64,000 bases of DNA, taken from Woeseiaceae bacterium. Lineage in GTDB: Bacteria; Pseudomonadota; Gammaproteobacteria; Steroidobacterales; Woeseiaceae. Position numbers and translations under genes: made by a program. The notes below the pieces were generated by a model. That model saw only the letters and a program-made list of their open reading frames with translations. It was not told the origin of the DNA and made no database searches. This document shows, one piece after another, positions 25,233-33,265 of this stretch (the stretch's first letter is position 1; each line of letters starts with the position of its first letter). Location of the stretch: assembly GCA_021773135.1 (NCBI GenBank), contig JAJFKP010000049.1, positions 33,641-97,640 of the forward strand, read 5' to 3'.

Positions 25233-26423
25233 TCAGGATTGCAGGCTGCTGACGAAGTCCCTGATTTTGTCAGCAGCTTTTTTCAGTTCTGCACTATTGG
25301 TCAGGTATCCAATACGCACCAGGTTCTTCGCCGAGTCGCCAAATGCGGACCCCGGGACCACTGCAACACCGCTGTGATCCAGCAGCCTGTTCGCAAACTC
25401 GTCGCCGTCACAACCCACGGCGGATACATCCACCATCACGAACATGCCGCCGGCCGGTTTGTGCACAAGCAGGCCGTCGATTTGTGCCAGCGCCTCACAG
25501 AGCGCGTCGCGTCGGGTCCGCGTCGTTGCTTTGATTTTCTCGAGCTCGTCGGGTGGCTCACGAAGCGCTTGTGTCACCGCATCCTGGGTGAACTGGCTGA
25601 CACCGAAAACCATGCTTTGTGACAGCGTATCCAGATGACGTGCGAGTGTGCCGGGACCAATTGCCCAGCCGAGCCGCCATCCGGTCATCGCATGAGACTT
25701 GGATACGCTGCTGACTGCGACGACGTTTTGGCGGGCCTCCGGGATGCAAAGTGGAGAAAAGTGTTCGCCTTCGAATATGAGGTCGCTATAAACCTCATCG
25801 GAAATCAGCCAGATATTTTTCTTGCGGCACAACTCTGCAAGTTCGACCCATCTAGCTCGCGAGAAGACCGTGCCTGTCGGGTTGCCGGGTGAATTCGCCA
25901 GGATGACTCGGGTCCTGTCGGACACGACCGCGGCAATCCGGTCGACATCGAGGTCATATCCGGAATGCGGGGAAAGTGGCACCGTGATGAACTCGGCTCC
26001 GCCACCGCAAGCGACGCCCTCATAGGTTGCGTAGAACGGTTCCAGCAGGATGACTTCGTCGCCCGGACCCGCCAGACATAGCATCGTGGCGAAAAGTGCA
26101 GCCTGCGCGCCCGGGAATACAACGACCTGCCCGAAGTCGAAGTGCTGGCCGGTTTGGCGCGAGTATAATCTTGCAATTTCCTGTCGCAGGTCGGTTTCGC
26201 CCGGCACCGGCGCGTAATGCGTGCGCTGGCTACGCATACTTGCAGCAGCCGTTTCAATAATGCTATTTGGCGTATCGAAGTCCGGATCGCCGACCCCTAA
26301 ATGAATGATGTTCCGACCCGCGCGCTCCATTTCCACTGCCCGGTCTGTCACGTCCCAAGCCCGCGCGCGCGGACCCGACAGGCGCTCGGTTAGTGGGGAA
26401 TACTTCAGATCGGGTCTGGTCAC
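25233..26423 (-). CDS. Class I/II PLP aminotransferase
   Basis: A 396-residue fold-type I aminotransferase of the aspartate/aromatic group. The signatures are HLGVGDPDFDTP near 41, GETDLRQEIARLYSR near 75, NSPGNPTGTVFSR near 172, SDEVYSDLIFEG near 204, K242 in VSSVSKSHAMTGWRLGW and the Arg of VRIGYLTN near the end. It starts with GTG and a weak ribosome binding site. The 3' end converges with the HPPD-like gene, leaving seven bases between stops, and the other gene's terminator lies inside this coding sequence. It is a plausible source of the 2-oxo acid used by the dioxygenase, probably from tyrosine or phenylalanine, but the substrate is inferred from context only. Confidence 0.86.
   Translation of the reverse strand: MTRPDLKYSPLTERLSGPRARAWDVTDRAVEMERAGRNIIHLGVGDPDFDTPNSIIETAAASMRSQRTHYAPVPGETDLRQEIARLYSRQTGQHFDFGQVVVFPGAQAALFATMLCLAGPGDEVILLEPFYATYEGVACGGGAEFITVPLSPHSGYDLDVDRIAAVVSDRTRVILANSPGNPTGTVFSRARWVELAELCRKKNIWLISDEVYSDLIFEGEHFSPLCIPEARQNVVAVSSVSKSHAMTGWRLGWAIGPGTLARHLDTLSQSMVFGVSQFTQDAVTQALREPPDELEKIKATTRTRRDALCEALAQIDGLLVHKPAGGMFVMVDVSAVGCDGDEFANRLLDHSGVAVVPGSAFGDSAKNLVRIGYLTNSAELKKAADKIRDFVSSLQS
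25245..25283 (+). terminator. Intrinsic terminator lying inside the convergent gene
   Basis: GCTGCTGAC (25245-25253) pairs with GTCAGCAGC (25269-25277) and is followed by TTTTTT (25278-25283) on the plus strand. It would end transcripts of the HPPD-like gene, whose stop is 20 bases upstream, while on the other strand the same bases encode the last residues of the aminotransferase. Confidence 0.75.
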
Positions 26424-26513
26424 TATGCGTAACGGGCCTGTACAGACTGCTGTAGGATTGCGGCGACAATAACTATAATTTCCGGCAAATGATATGGCAG
26501 TTAAGTGAGTGAA

Positions 26514-27206
26514 ATGTTTGAGCGAATGACGCTGTCTCTTGCGGCTTTATTGCTGTCGTTCCCGGTCCACGCCGAACCGGATCTCTCCGGAATCTGGATG
26601 CTTGCAGGTCGGGTCACAGAAAGCGATGTCCAGCTGACCGACGCAGCGTTGAGGATTCAGGCGGAATACGATCTCTTATCGGACGACCCGTCTCTTTACT
26701 GCGAACCCGCCAGCACATCCCGAGTATGGGCCAATCCAAATGTCCGCATCGCGTTTGATCAGGCACCAGATCGTGTTGAGATCAGCTATGAATTCTATGA
26801 CCTGCGGCGCGACATTCCGCTTGGCGTGCCCGCTGAAATTTCAGGATCCCCAAGCACCAAGAATGTGGCTGGCACCTATTTTTCAAAGATGGGTTCGTCA
26901 GTCGCGTGGTATGAAGGCGATCATCTGCTCATTGAAACTCGCAATCACTCTCCCGGATATATTCGGACATCTCGTGGAATTCCCCAGTCAGAAAACACTG
27001 TAACGACCGAAAAGCTGTGGATAGAAGACGGCGACCTGCGATTGACGCTTACGTATGTCGATAAAACCTTGTTTGCAGCACCATTTGTACTGGAACATCG
27101 GTTCGAAAAGCTTAAAAGTACCGAGTTACCCCTTTACAACTGCACCGACGCGGACTATGACTGGTTTGAAAAGTTGAACGCACCCGCCACCGGAGAATCA
27201 CCGTGA
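26514..27206 (+). CDS. Exported hypothetical protein of the DUF6152-hydratase operon
   Basis: About 230 residues. A signal peptide (MTLSLAALLLSFPVHAEP) is followed by DLSGIWMLAGRV, a start motif common among small exported proteins that accompany DUF6152 proteins and cyclase-like operons in proteobacteria. The rest is beta-rich with EISYEFYDLRRDIPLG and a C-terminal LEHRFEKL. I recognise no enzyme motif. Starts at GTG 26505, ATG 26514 and ATG 26526 are all possible. Its stop overlaps the next gene's ATG by four bases, so the two are translationally coupled. The role is unknown; location and signal peptide place it in the periplasm. Confidence 0.65.
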   Translation: MFERMTLSLAALLLSFPVHAEPDLSGIWMLAGRVTESDVQLTDAALRIQAEYDLLSDDPSLYCEPASTSRVWANPNVRIAFDQAPDRVEISYEFYDLRRDIPLGVPAEISGSPSTKNVAGTYFSKMGSSVAWYEGDHLLIETRNHSPGYIRTSRGIPQSENTVTTEKLWIEDGDLRLTLTYVDKTLFAAPFVLEHRFEKLKSTELPLYNCTDADYDWFEKLNAPATGESP

Positions 27207-28402
27207 AAACCATCCTGATGACTTTGCTGGCGTTCGTTACTACAACTTCGATGGCGCACCATGCGACTGTCGCCAACTTTACCCGGGACATCATTTCGGC
27301 TGAGGGCGTAATTGAGCAAGTACGATTTCAGAATCCGCATGCGTCAGTACTTATCAAGCATACCGAAGACGATGGCAACGAAATTTATTGGCTAATCGAA
27401 ACAGGGGCCAGGACGACGCTGGAGCGCAAAGGCATAACCCTGGATCGTCTTAAAGTCGGTTCAACGATAAAAGCGACCGGTCTCAAGGGTCGCCGGCAGT
27501 TCACGATGTATCTGCAGGAAATCGTTTTTGAAGACGGCACGACCTTCACGCCGGAACAGGAAGCGGCTGACGCGGAAGATGCCGCTATTCGCGCCGAGCT
27601 GGTGGCAATGGCTGATGACTTCATCAATCTGCGCATGATGCAGGGCTTTGATCACGACATGCCGCTGGATGAAGCCTATCGCTGGCAGGACGAAATGGTA
27701 GAGATCATGCGTCCCGAACTGGGCGAGGTCGTCGGTTATAAAACAGGTGGACACGATCCGGGGCCCGGGTTTGCAACATTCCCGCCCGATGGCATCCGTG
27801 CCTATATTCTGAGCGGCATGCTTCGCAAAGACGGCGACGCCATCAAAGTAGCGGATACGAAAGTCGGATTTCTCGAAGCGGACTTTGCGTTTCGCGTCGG
27901 CAGTGCCAGCATTAACGAGGCGAAAACTGATCTTGAGATTCTGGCGGGTCTCGATGCCATCATCCCATTCGCCGAAGTGCCGGATCCCTACTACGATCCC
28001 GATACTCGCTCAATCAACGGCACCATCGTTGCGAATATGGGGACGCGTATGTCGTTCACCGGCACACCAGTGCCGATCCGGGCTACGCCGGAGTGGCTGG
28101 AACGGATCAATAATTTCACCTTCGCCGTGATTGACGAGCACGACACCGTCATTCAGTCGGGCCAGATGAACGGCTGGTACGAGCCAATCACGGTCGTTCG
28201 CTGGATACGCGATCAAATAGCAGAATCAGGAAAGGAACTTCTGCCGGGGCAATTACTCTCACTGGGTAATGTGGGCATTCTCAGGCAGATTCATGAGGGG
28301 TCTCCGAGGGGACCGGCCTATCAAAGTGATCAATTCAGGCTTGAATACTACGGACTGACTGACGGTGAACCGGCAACTGTGACCATTAACATAGACAGAT
28401 GA
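27203..28402 (+). CDS. Exported DUF6152-hydratase (FAH/MhpD-like) fusion
   Basis: A 399-residue fusion. After a short signal peptide, residues 18-115 are a DUF6152-type domain with H19-H20 just after the cleavage point and N44-P45-H46 in the strand that follows, the family's two hallmark motifs. Residues about 130-399 match 2-oxo-pent-4-enoate hydratase/fumarylacetoacetase-type enzymes: VVGYKTGGHDPGPG near 178, the metal-type acidic motif GFLEADFAFRVG near 222, PFAEVPDPYYDP near 254, IVANMGTRM near 270, and VVRWIRDQI plus LSLGNVG near the end. The hydratase is normally a cytoplasmic enzyme of meta-cleavage pathways. The gene overlaps both neighbours by four bases, so the three form one unit. 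The fusion is clearly read through in one frame. Confidence 0.82.
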   Translation: MKTILMTLLAFVTTTSMAHHATVANFTRDIISAEGVIEQVRFQNPHASVLIKHTEDDGNEIYWLIETGARTTLERKGITLDRLKVGSTIKATGLKGRRQFTMYLQEIVFEDGTTFTPEQEAADAEDAAIRAELVAMADDFINLRMMQGFDHDMPLDEAYRWQDEMVEIMRPELGEVVGYKTGGHDPGPGFATFPPDGIRAYILSGMLRKDGDAIKVADTKVGFLEADFAFRVGSASINEAKTDLEILAGLDAIIPFAEVPDPYYDPDTRSINGTIVANMGTRMSFTGTPVPIRATPEWLERINNFTFAVIDEHDTVIQSGQMNGWYEPITVVRWIRDQIAESGKELLPGQLLSLGNVGILRQIHEGSPRGPAYQSDQFRLEYYGLTDGEPATVTINIDR

Positions 28403-28818
28403 ACAAACCAATTCGCATATTATTGGGCAGCGCCTTAAGCAGCATACTGCTTTTGTCGGTGGCGCAGGCTCATCATGGATGGGGCGGCTACAAGGAGCGC
28501 ATCCAGACCACGGTCACGATCACCGAGCTCAGGCTTGGTAATCCCCACGATCGATTGATCGCAACCGACGCAGGCGGCCAGGAATGGAATCTGCTGCTGG
28601 CGCCGCCGGCAAGGAACCGGCGTTTCGGCTTTAATGAAGACAGCGTCAGCGTTGGCGATGAAATTGATATCTACGCGCAAAAACATCCGCAGCGATTTGA
28701 GCTGAAAGTTCACTGTATATATAAGAGTGGCGAGCTCCTATATACCTATCGCTACAACAATGGCCGCACAAGTCTTGCCCGGCAGCGAAACAACGAGTCC
28801 TGCGAAGATTTGTCCTAG
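28399..28818 (+). CDS. DUF6152-family exported protein
   Basis: 139 residues. The signal peptide (ILLGSALSSILLLSVAQA) is followed by H25-H26-G-W and, further on, N48-P49-H50, the paired signature of the DUF6152 family. The domain is probably a small beta-barrel (TVTITELRLGNPHDRLIATDAGGQEWNLLLAP). The His residues may bind metal, which is an inference from their conservation. This is a second copy of the domain found at the start of the upstream fusion protein, and the genes overlap by four bases. After the stop comes a REP-like palindrome pair that probably ends the operon. Confidence 0.8.
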   Translation: MNKPIRILLGSALSSILLLSVAQAHHGWGGYKERIQTTVTITELRLGNPHDRLIATDAGGQEWNLLLAPPARNRRFGFNEDSVSVGDEIDIYAQKHPQRFELKVHCIYKSGELLYTYRYNNGRTSLARQRNNESCEDLS

Positions 28819-28830
28819 TCGCGGCAGCAC

Positions 28831-28893
28831 GTGGGAGCGGCTTCAGCCGCGCTGCATTTGTTGACTTTCAATCGCGGCTGAAGCCGCTCCCAC
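28831..28893. repeat. REP-like palindrome pair
   Basis: GTGGGAGCGGCTTCAGCCGC plus one G (28831-28851) is repeated in exact inverse at 28873-28893 around 21 bases. Each arm also holds an internal short palindrome (GCGGCTTCAGCCGC). This matches the style of REP/BIME elements of pseudomonads and relatives, GTGGGAGCGG...; they usually lie between operons, as here, downstream of the DUF6152 operon and downstream of the AraC gene on the other strand. Confidence 0.85.
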
Positions 28894-28962
28894 AATCTCA
28901 ATTGTCGGGCTCCTTATCGCGACCAAAGCCGCATCTACAAACTTCATTGAACATGCCTGTAT

Positions 28963-29994
28963 TTATTGAAGCGTCTTCCGGTACTGCCGTGGCGATATCC
29001 CGAACCAGCGGTAAAACGCACGTGTCAAAGCGGCGGTCTCCGAGTAACCCAGTCGACTGGCGATCGTGGCGACCGGGAGAGATTTTTGCGCTATCAGCAG
29101 TTCGGCAAATGACCGCGCCGCCTCGTCGTGAATTTTCTTGAAACTCGATTCTTCCTTCGCCAGGCGGCGATGCAGTGTCGCTTCCGATACTCCGAGTCGT
29201 GCGGCCGTTTCCCGGGCGCGCAGACCTTTACCGAGTGCCTCATGTGACAGCATCGTTCTTACCTCACCCGCAAAAGATTCCCCTCGAGTGATGTCGGCGA
29301 TGGAAGACTGAATGTGCGCCTCGAGGATTGGAAACAGAAACGGATCGCCCGACCGCGAAGGGGATTGAAGCAGGTCCGACCGAAAATGCAGGCGATTGGC
29401 GCGACGCCGAAACAATACAGGTGCACCGAATATACGCCTGAACGGGCCGTCCGCCGATGACGGTTTGTCGTGTTCAAATTCAACCATCGTCAGCTGGCAG
29501 GCATTGCCGGTAAATTGCTTGATCAGGTTCCAGGTGCTGCCGATCGAATACTCACTATCATGACGGCGATGCAAGATACCATCATCCAGGATTCCATAGT
29601 CCACGTACGCGTATTCACCCTCGATTTCCAGATAGAAACGGGAGCCTTCCTGAACGGCGAACAAGTATTTGCCGAGGTTTCTGAGCGCGGCTTCCAGGTC
29701 TCTGGATTCAAGAAACAGGTATCCGACCGCTCCAACGGTTTGTGGCCCGCCGCGCTCCGACAACTCGAGTCCGAGGTAAGGCCGATTCATTGTGTGCGCA
29801 AGCCATTCAAAAAGGTCGATGAAACTGCGTAAGGGAACCCTTGCCGTCGCGGCATCAAGCTGGTCAAGATTAAATCGCTTCAGGCCGTCGTCAATGACGT
29901 CCGGGTGTCCGCCAATGGCTTCTACCAGCGCGGCGACGATTTGGTAGGAGATCGTTGGTGTTGCGTTACTGCCGGAAGGTGCGGACTCGGCCAC
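28963..29994 (-). CDS. AraC-family transcriptional regulator
   Basis: 343 residues. The N-terminal two thirds match the arabinose-binding-like ligand domain of OruR/ArgR-type AraC regulators (TPTISYQIVAALVEAIGGHPDV, PLRSFIDLFEWLAHTMNRPYLGLELS). The C-terminal 100 residues hold two helix-turn-helix motifs: AARLGVSEATLHRRLAKEESSF near 270-291 and ATIASRLGYSETAALTRAFYRWFGISPRQYRK near the end. It starts with GTG. It lies divergent to the TonB-dependent receptor that opens the long amine-utilisation run, with about 210 bases of AT-rich sequence between, so it is the best candidate for the regulator of that run. Confidence 0.9.
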   Translation of the reverse strand: MAESAPSGSNATPTISYQIVAALVEAIGGHPDVIDDGLKRFNLDQLDAATARVPLRSFIDLFEWLAHTMNRPYLGLELSERGGPQTVGAVGYLFLESRDLEAALRNLGKYLFAVQEGSRFYLEIEGEYAYVDYGILDDGILHRRHDSEYSIGSTWNLIKQFTGNACQLTMVEFEHDKPSSADGPFRRIFGAPVLFRRRANRLHFRSDLLQSPSRSGDPFLFPILEAHIQSSIADITRGESFAGEVRTMLSHEALGKGLRARETAARLGVSEATLHRRLAKEESSFKKIHDEAARSFAELLIAQKSLPVATIASRLGYSETAALTRAFYRWFGISPRQYRKTLQ

Positions 29995-30202
29995 GCTGTA
30001 AGTCGCTGTTTTGCAATATATTGATGCAAATTATCAAATAATTGCGCAATATTATCAATAAATTTTCCAGTAACAGGAGGAATCTTCCTGTCAGGCCCGG
30101 CGCGTAACAACGGGCGGAGTCTGTCGCATTACATAATTAATAAAATTTAAGTATAAAGTTTTTACAGTCAAAACTAATGGTTTCACTGTCGGGGGAAAAC
30201 CA

Positions 30203-32593
30203 ATGAGATCTTTTTCGTCAAGAAAGTTGTTGCCGTTCGCTGCACTGACCGCTGCCTGTAGTCTGCCGTTGAGCGGTTACGCACAGGTATTGGAAGAGGT
30301 TGTAGTCACGGCGCAAAAGCGTGAGCAGAATATCCAGGATGTCGGTATCGCAATAACGGCGTTCACCGGTGACCAGGTCAAAGCGCTCGGCATGACCAAC
30401 ACTACGGAGGTCATCCAGCAAGTTCCGGGAATGGACATGGTCTCATTCTCTCCGAACCTGACTGCGTTCAACATTCGGGGGGTTTCCCAGAACAACTTCA
30501 CGGATAACCTCGAGGCGCCGGTCGCTGTCTACATCGACGAAGCCTATGTCGCCAGCATGAACGGCATCAACATGCAGATGTTCGACATGGAACGCGTGGA
30601 AGTGCTACGCGGCCCACAGGGAACTTTGTTCGGCCGCAACGCAACGGGCGGCGTAATTCAGTACGTTACCAAGAAAGCGGACGACGATGAGTTGAATGGT
30701 TACGTCGATGTAAGTGCCGGGGAATTTGGCATGTTCGGCATCGAAGGCGCGATAGGCGGTGCATTCTCCGATACCGCACGTTATCGCTTTTCAGCAAGAA
30801 AAGATGAGTCTGATGGATACATAGAATCCGCCGCTTTCCCGGAAGGAAATCCGCTTCCCCCCGGACTCGGCAATCTAGGTGGAACTGATGGTCTCGGCAT
30901 CCGGGCAGCACTGCAATTCGATATCGGCGATAACTCGACATTGGATCTGCTATACAAATACTCGAAAGACGACAAGGTGCCGACAGGCGGTTACAACTTC
31001 ATGCCGTATGCGGACAACACGAATCCAAACGTCTACATCCCGCCGGAGTTTGAAGATTTTGTTGTCAATGTGATTGGTGCGCCTATTGAAGCAACGCCTG
31101 ATATATTCTTCTGCGCAAGCCAGCTCGATTGTTTTGCTCCCGTTGACACGTCAGGCCGTACCGTATTCGAAGGGGATCATCCGAATCCATTCCAGAACTA
31201 CGCCGACTACGCGGGTTTCATGGACAGGGACGTACACAACTTCACAGCAGACTATGTGCGTGAGCTGGACAATGGATTGGAGCTTACGTCCATTACCAAC
31301 TGGTCGAATGTCGATAAATTCTACACAGAAGACGGCGACGGAATTCCCGTACCCATCATCGAATTTACGACCATTGCGGATTTCACGCAGATCTCGCAGG
31401 AATTCAGAGTCTCCGGTGAAACTGATTCGAGCAGATGGCAGGCCGGCGTTTACTGGCTGGACATTGACTATGACGGTGACGTAACCACACTCGGTGCGCC
31501 CGTCGCGGGCGTGGCTGCCGGTTTGGGCTTCGATCCCACACTATTGACGGACCCGGCGGTGACGCAGGACAACCATCTCGATTCGCGAAACTGGTCTGTC
31601 TTCGGGCAGGGCGAATGGGATCTTACTGACGCGTTGACGCTGATCGGTGGATTGCGTTATTCGCAGGATGATAAGGAAATACAGATCGTTACCAGTTTCA
31701 TTTCGCCTGCCGATGGCATCAACTTGCCAGGAATCGTCGACATCGCTGCCGACGCAGCGGCGGCGGGATCTGACCAGAACAAGGTTGACTACGGAGATGT
31801 CGCCGGCCGACTGCAGCTGGACTATCGAACCGGCGAAGATACGCTCTGGTTTGTTTCCTTCAATCGTGGCATCAAGGGCGGCAATTTTGCAGCCGCCGCC
31901 GATATTTCGCTATCGCGTCTTCGCCATGACGAAGAGGTGCTGCATGCCTGGGAAGCTGGCGTCAAGACGACGTTTGCCGAAGGGCGCGCGAGGTTTAATG
32001 CCACTGTGTTCAATTACGATTACGAAGACTACCAGGCATTTACCTTCTTCCAGGGAACACCGCAGGTAACCAATGCGGATGCGAAAAACACGGGAGCTGA
32101 GTTAGAGCTGTTCCTTCTGCCTAACGATAACTGGGACATTGTTCTTGGGGCATCTTTCCAGGATTCCGAAGTTGACAACGTTTCGACGACACAGGAACAG
32201 GTTACGCCGGTCGGCTTCCTGGTGGACTGGCCGGTCGATTTTCTTAATGGTCTGGAACTACCAAACACCCCCGACGTGAGCCTGAACTACCTGGTTCGTT
32301 ACAATTTTAATACGGATGTCGGCAATATCGCTTTCCAGGTCGACGGCTATTACAACGGTGATCAGTATCTGGAGGTCACGAACGGCGGCGCAGCAAAACA
32401 GGATGCCTACAACGTGTACAACGCCAGGGCGACCTGGACCAGCCAGAGCGAAAACTGGCAGATAACGGGCTGGGTCCGCAACCTGGGAGACGAGGTGTAC
32501 AAGCAGTATGCGCTTGACCTCGGCATTCTGGGTGGCACCACCGTTTATGCTCCGCCACGCTGGGCCGGCGTAAATTTTACCTATAACTGGTAG
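30203..32593 (+). CDS. TonB-dependent outer-membrane receptor
   Basis: 796 residues. Signal peptide (KLLPFAALTAACSLPLSGYAQ), then the TonB box LEEVVVTAQK near 30, the plug domain (DVGIAITAFTGDQV ... VLRGPQGTLFGRNATGGVI near 130-150) and a 22-strand barrel ending in the aromatic-terminated NFTYNW, as outer-membrane barrels require. It belongs to the group of receptors without a CarO or FecA extension that import iron complexes or organic nutrients. Its position at the head of an amine/sulfatase operon suggests it takes up the organic substrate of that operon. AGGG-type sequence (GGGGGAAAACC) precedes the ATG. A hairpin, without a good T-run, follows the stop. Confidence 0.93.
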   Translation: MRSFSSRKLLPFAALTAACSLPLSGYAQVLEEVVVTAQKREQNIQDVGIAITAFTGDQVKALGMTNTTEVIQQVPGMDMVSFSPNLTAFNIRGVSQNNFTDNLEAPVAVYIDEAYVASMNGINMQMFDMERVEVLRGPQGTLFGRNATGGVIQYVTKKADDDELNGYVDVSAGEFGMFGIEGAIGGAFSDTARYRFSARKDESDGYIESAAFPEGNPLPPGLGNLGGTDGLGIRAALQFDIGDNSTLDLLYKYSKDDKVPTGGYNFMPYADNTNPNVYIPPEFEDFVVNVIGAPIEATPDIFFCASQLDCFAPVDTSGRTVFEGDHPNPFQNYADYAGFMDRDVHNFTADYVRELDNGLELTSITNWSNVDKFYTEDGDGIPVPIIEFTTIADFTQISQEFRVSGETDSSRWQAGVYWLDIDYDGDVTTLGAPVAGVAAGLGFDPTLLTDPAVTQDNHLDSRNWSVFGQGEWDLTDALTLIGGLRYSQDDKEIQIVTSFISPADGINLPGIVDIAADAAAAGSDQNKVDYGDVAGRLQLDYRTGEDTLWFVSFNRGIKGGNFAAAADISLSRLRHDEEVLHAWEAGVKTTFAEGRARFNATVFNYDYEDYQAFTFFQGTPQVTNADAKNTGAELELFLLPNDNWDIVLGASFQDSEVDNVSTTQEQVTPVGFLVDWPVDFLNGLELPNTPDVSLNYLVRYNFNTDVGNIAFQVDGYYNGDQYLEVTNGGAAKQDAYNVYNARATWTSQSENWQITGWVRNLGDEVYKQYALDLGILGGTTVYAPPRWAGVNFTYNW

Positions 32594-32604
32594 GCATATC
32601 CGGA

Positions 32605-32632
32605 CCGGCGGGTCCGTTACGGGACTCGCCGG
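32605..32632 (+). terminator. Hairpin after the TonB receptor gene
   Basis: CCGGCGGGTCCG and GGGACTCGCCGG can pair with two mismatches around TTAC. The sequence after it (CTTCCGTT) is only weakly T-rich. It may reduce read-through from the highly expressed receptor gene into the operon or stabilise the upstream message. Confidence 0.35.
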
Positions 32633-32687
32633 CTTCCGTTCAATCAGCGTCATTAAAACAAGACCCATTCAAGTGGGGAGAAGGGAC

Positions 32688-33239
32688 GTGACTAATACTG
32701 CTGCTCGCGTGCGAGCGAAAATCTTCGGAACCTTATCGCCAGCTGCGATATTGGCTGTTTGCACTTTCCTGGTCTCCGCATGCGGCCCTGCAAACAACCA
32801 GGCTGCCGACCAGAATGTTTCAGCGTCGAAGCCTGCGCTGTCGCATGAGGCGGAGCTGGCCGCCTTTAAAGCAGCGATTCGCACCAAGTACGATATGAAA
32901 GAGCAGGCCTTTCGTGACAACGACCCGGAACCGATTCTTACGAAATTTTACGCTGCCGATGCAATTTCGACCGACAACGAAGGGGTCACTCATGTAGGCC
33001 GCGACGCGCTGCGACCTGTTTATGAAGAAGTGATCAGTGCCTACGTTGATATCGAGTCGTTCAATTCGTTCGTCAGGGGCGACGCGGGTTGGGACTGGGT
33101 CAATTTTCACGTGAGCTTTCCGCCAGAAGCGGAAATGGAACCATTTACCTTCAAAATGCTGTTTCTCTGGGAGCGCGTCGATGGTGAATGGTGGTCGAAG
33201 GGCGAAATGTATGTCATGGGGGAATTCGATATTCCCTGA
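32688..33239 (+). CDS. SnoaL/DUF4440-like lipoprotein
   Basis: 183 residues from a GTG at 32688 that has GGGGAGAAGGGA before it. The lipobox TFLVSAC places the lipidated Cys at residue 32. The mature part resembles the SnoaL/NTF2-like fold: KAAIRTKYDMKEQAFRDNDPEPILTKFYAADAISTDNEGVTHVGRDAL, then a long strand ending in FLWERVDGEWWSKGEM. This fold often supports ketosteroid-isomerase-like chemistry or serves as a binding subunit. Its position after a TonB receptor and before the flavin amine oxidoreductase suggests a helper of the same catabolic unit. Function not known. Confidence 0.75.
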   Translation: MTNTAARVRAKIFGTLSPAAILAVCTFLVSACGPANNQAADQNVSASKPALSHEAELAAFKAAIRTKYDMKEQAFRDNDPEPILTKFYAADAISTDNEGVTHVGRDALRPVYEEVISAYVDIESFNSFVRGDAGWDWVNFHVSFPPEAEMEPFTFKMLFLWERVDGEWWSKGEMYVMGEFDIP

Positions 33240-33265
33240 TTAACGATTCAAGCGAGTTATCAGCC

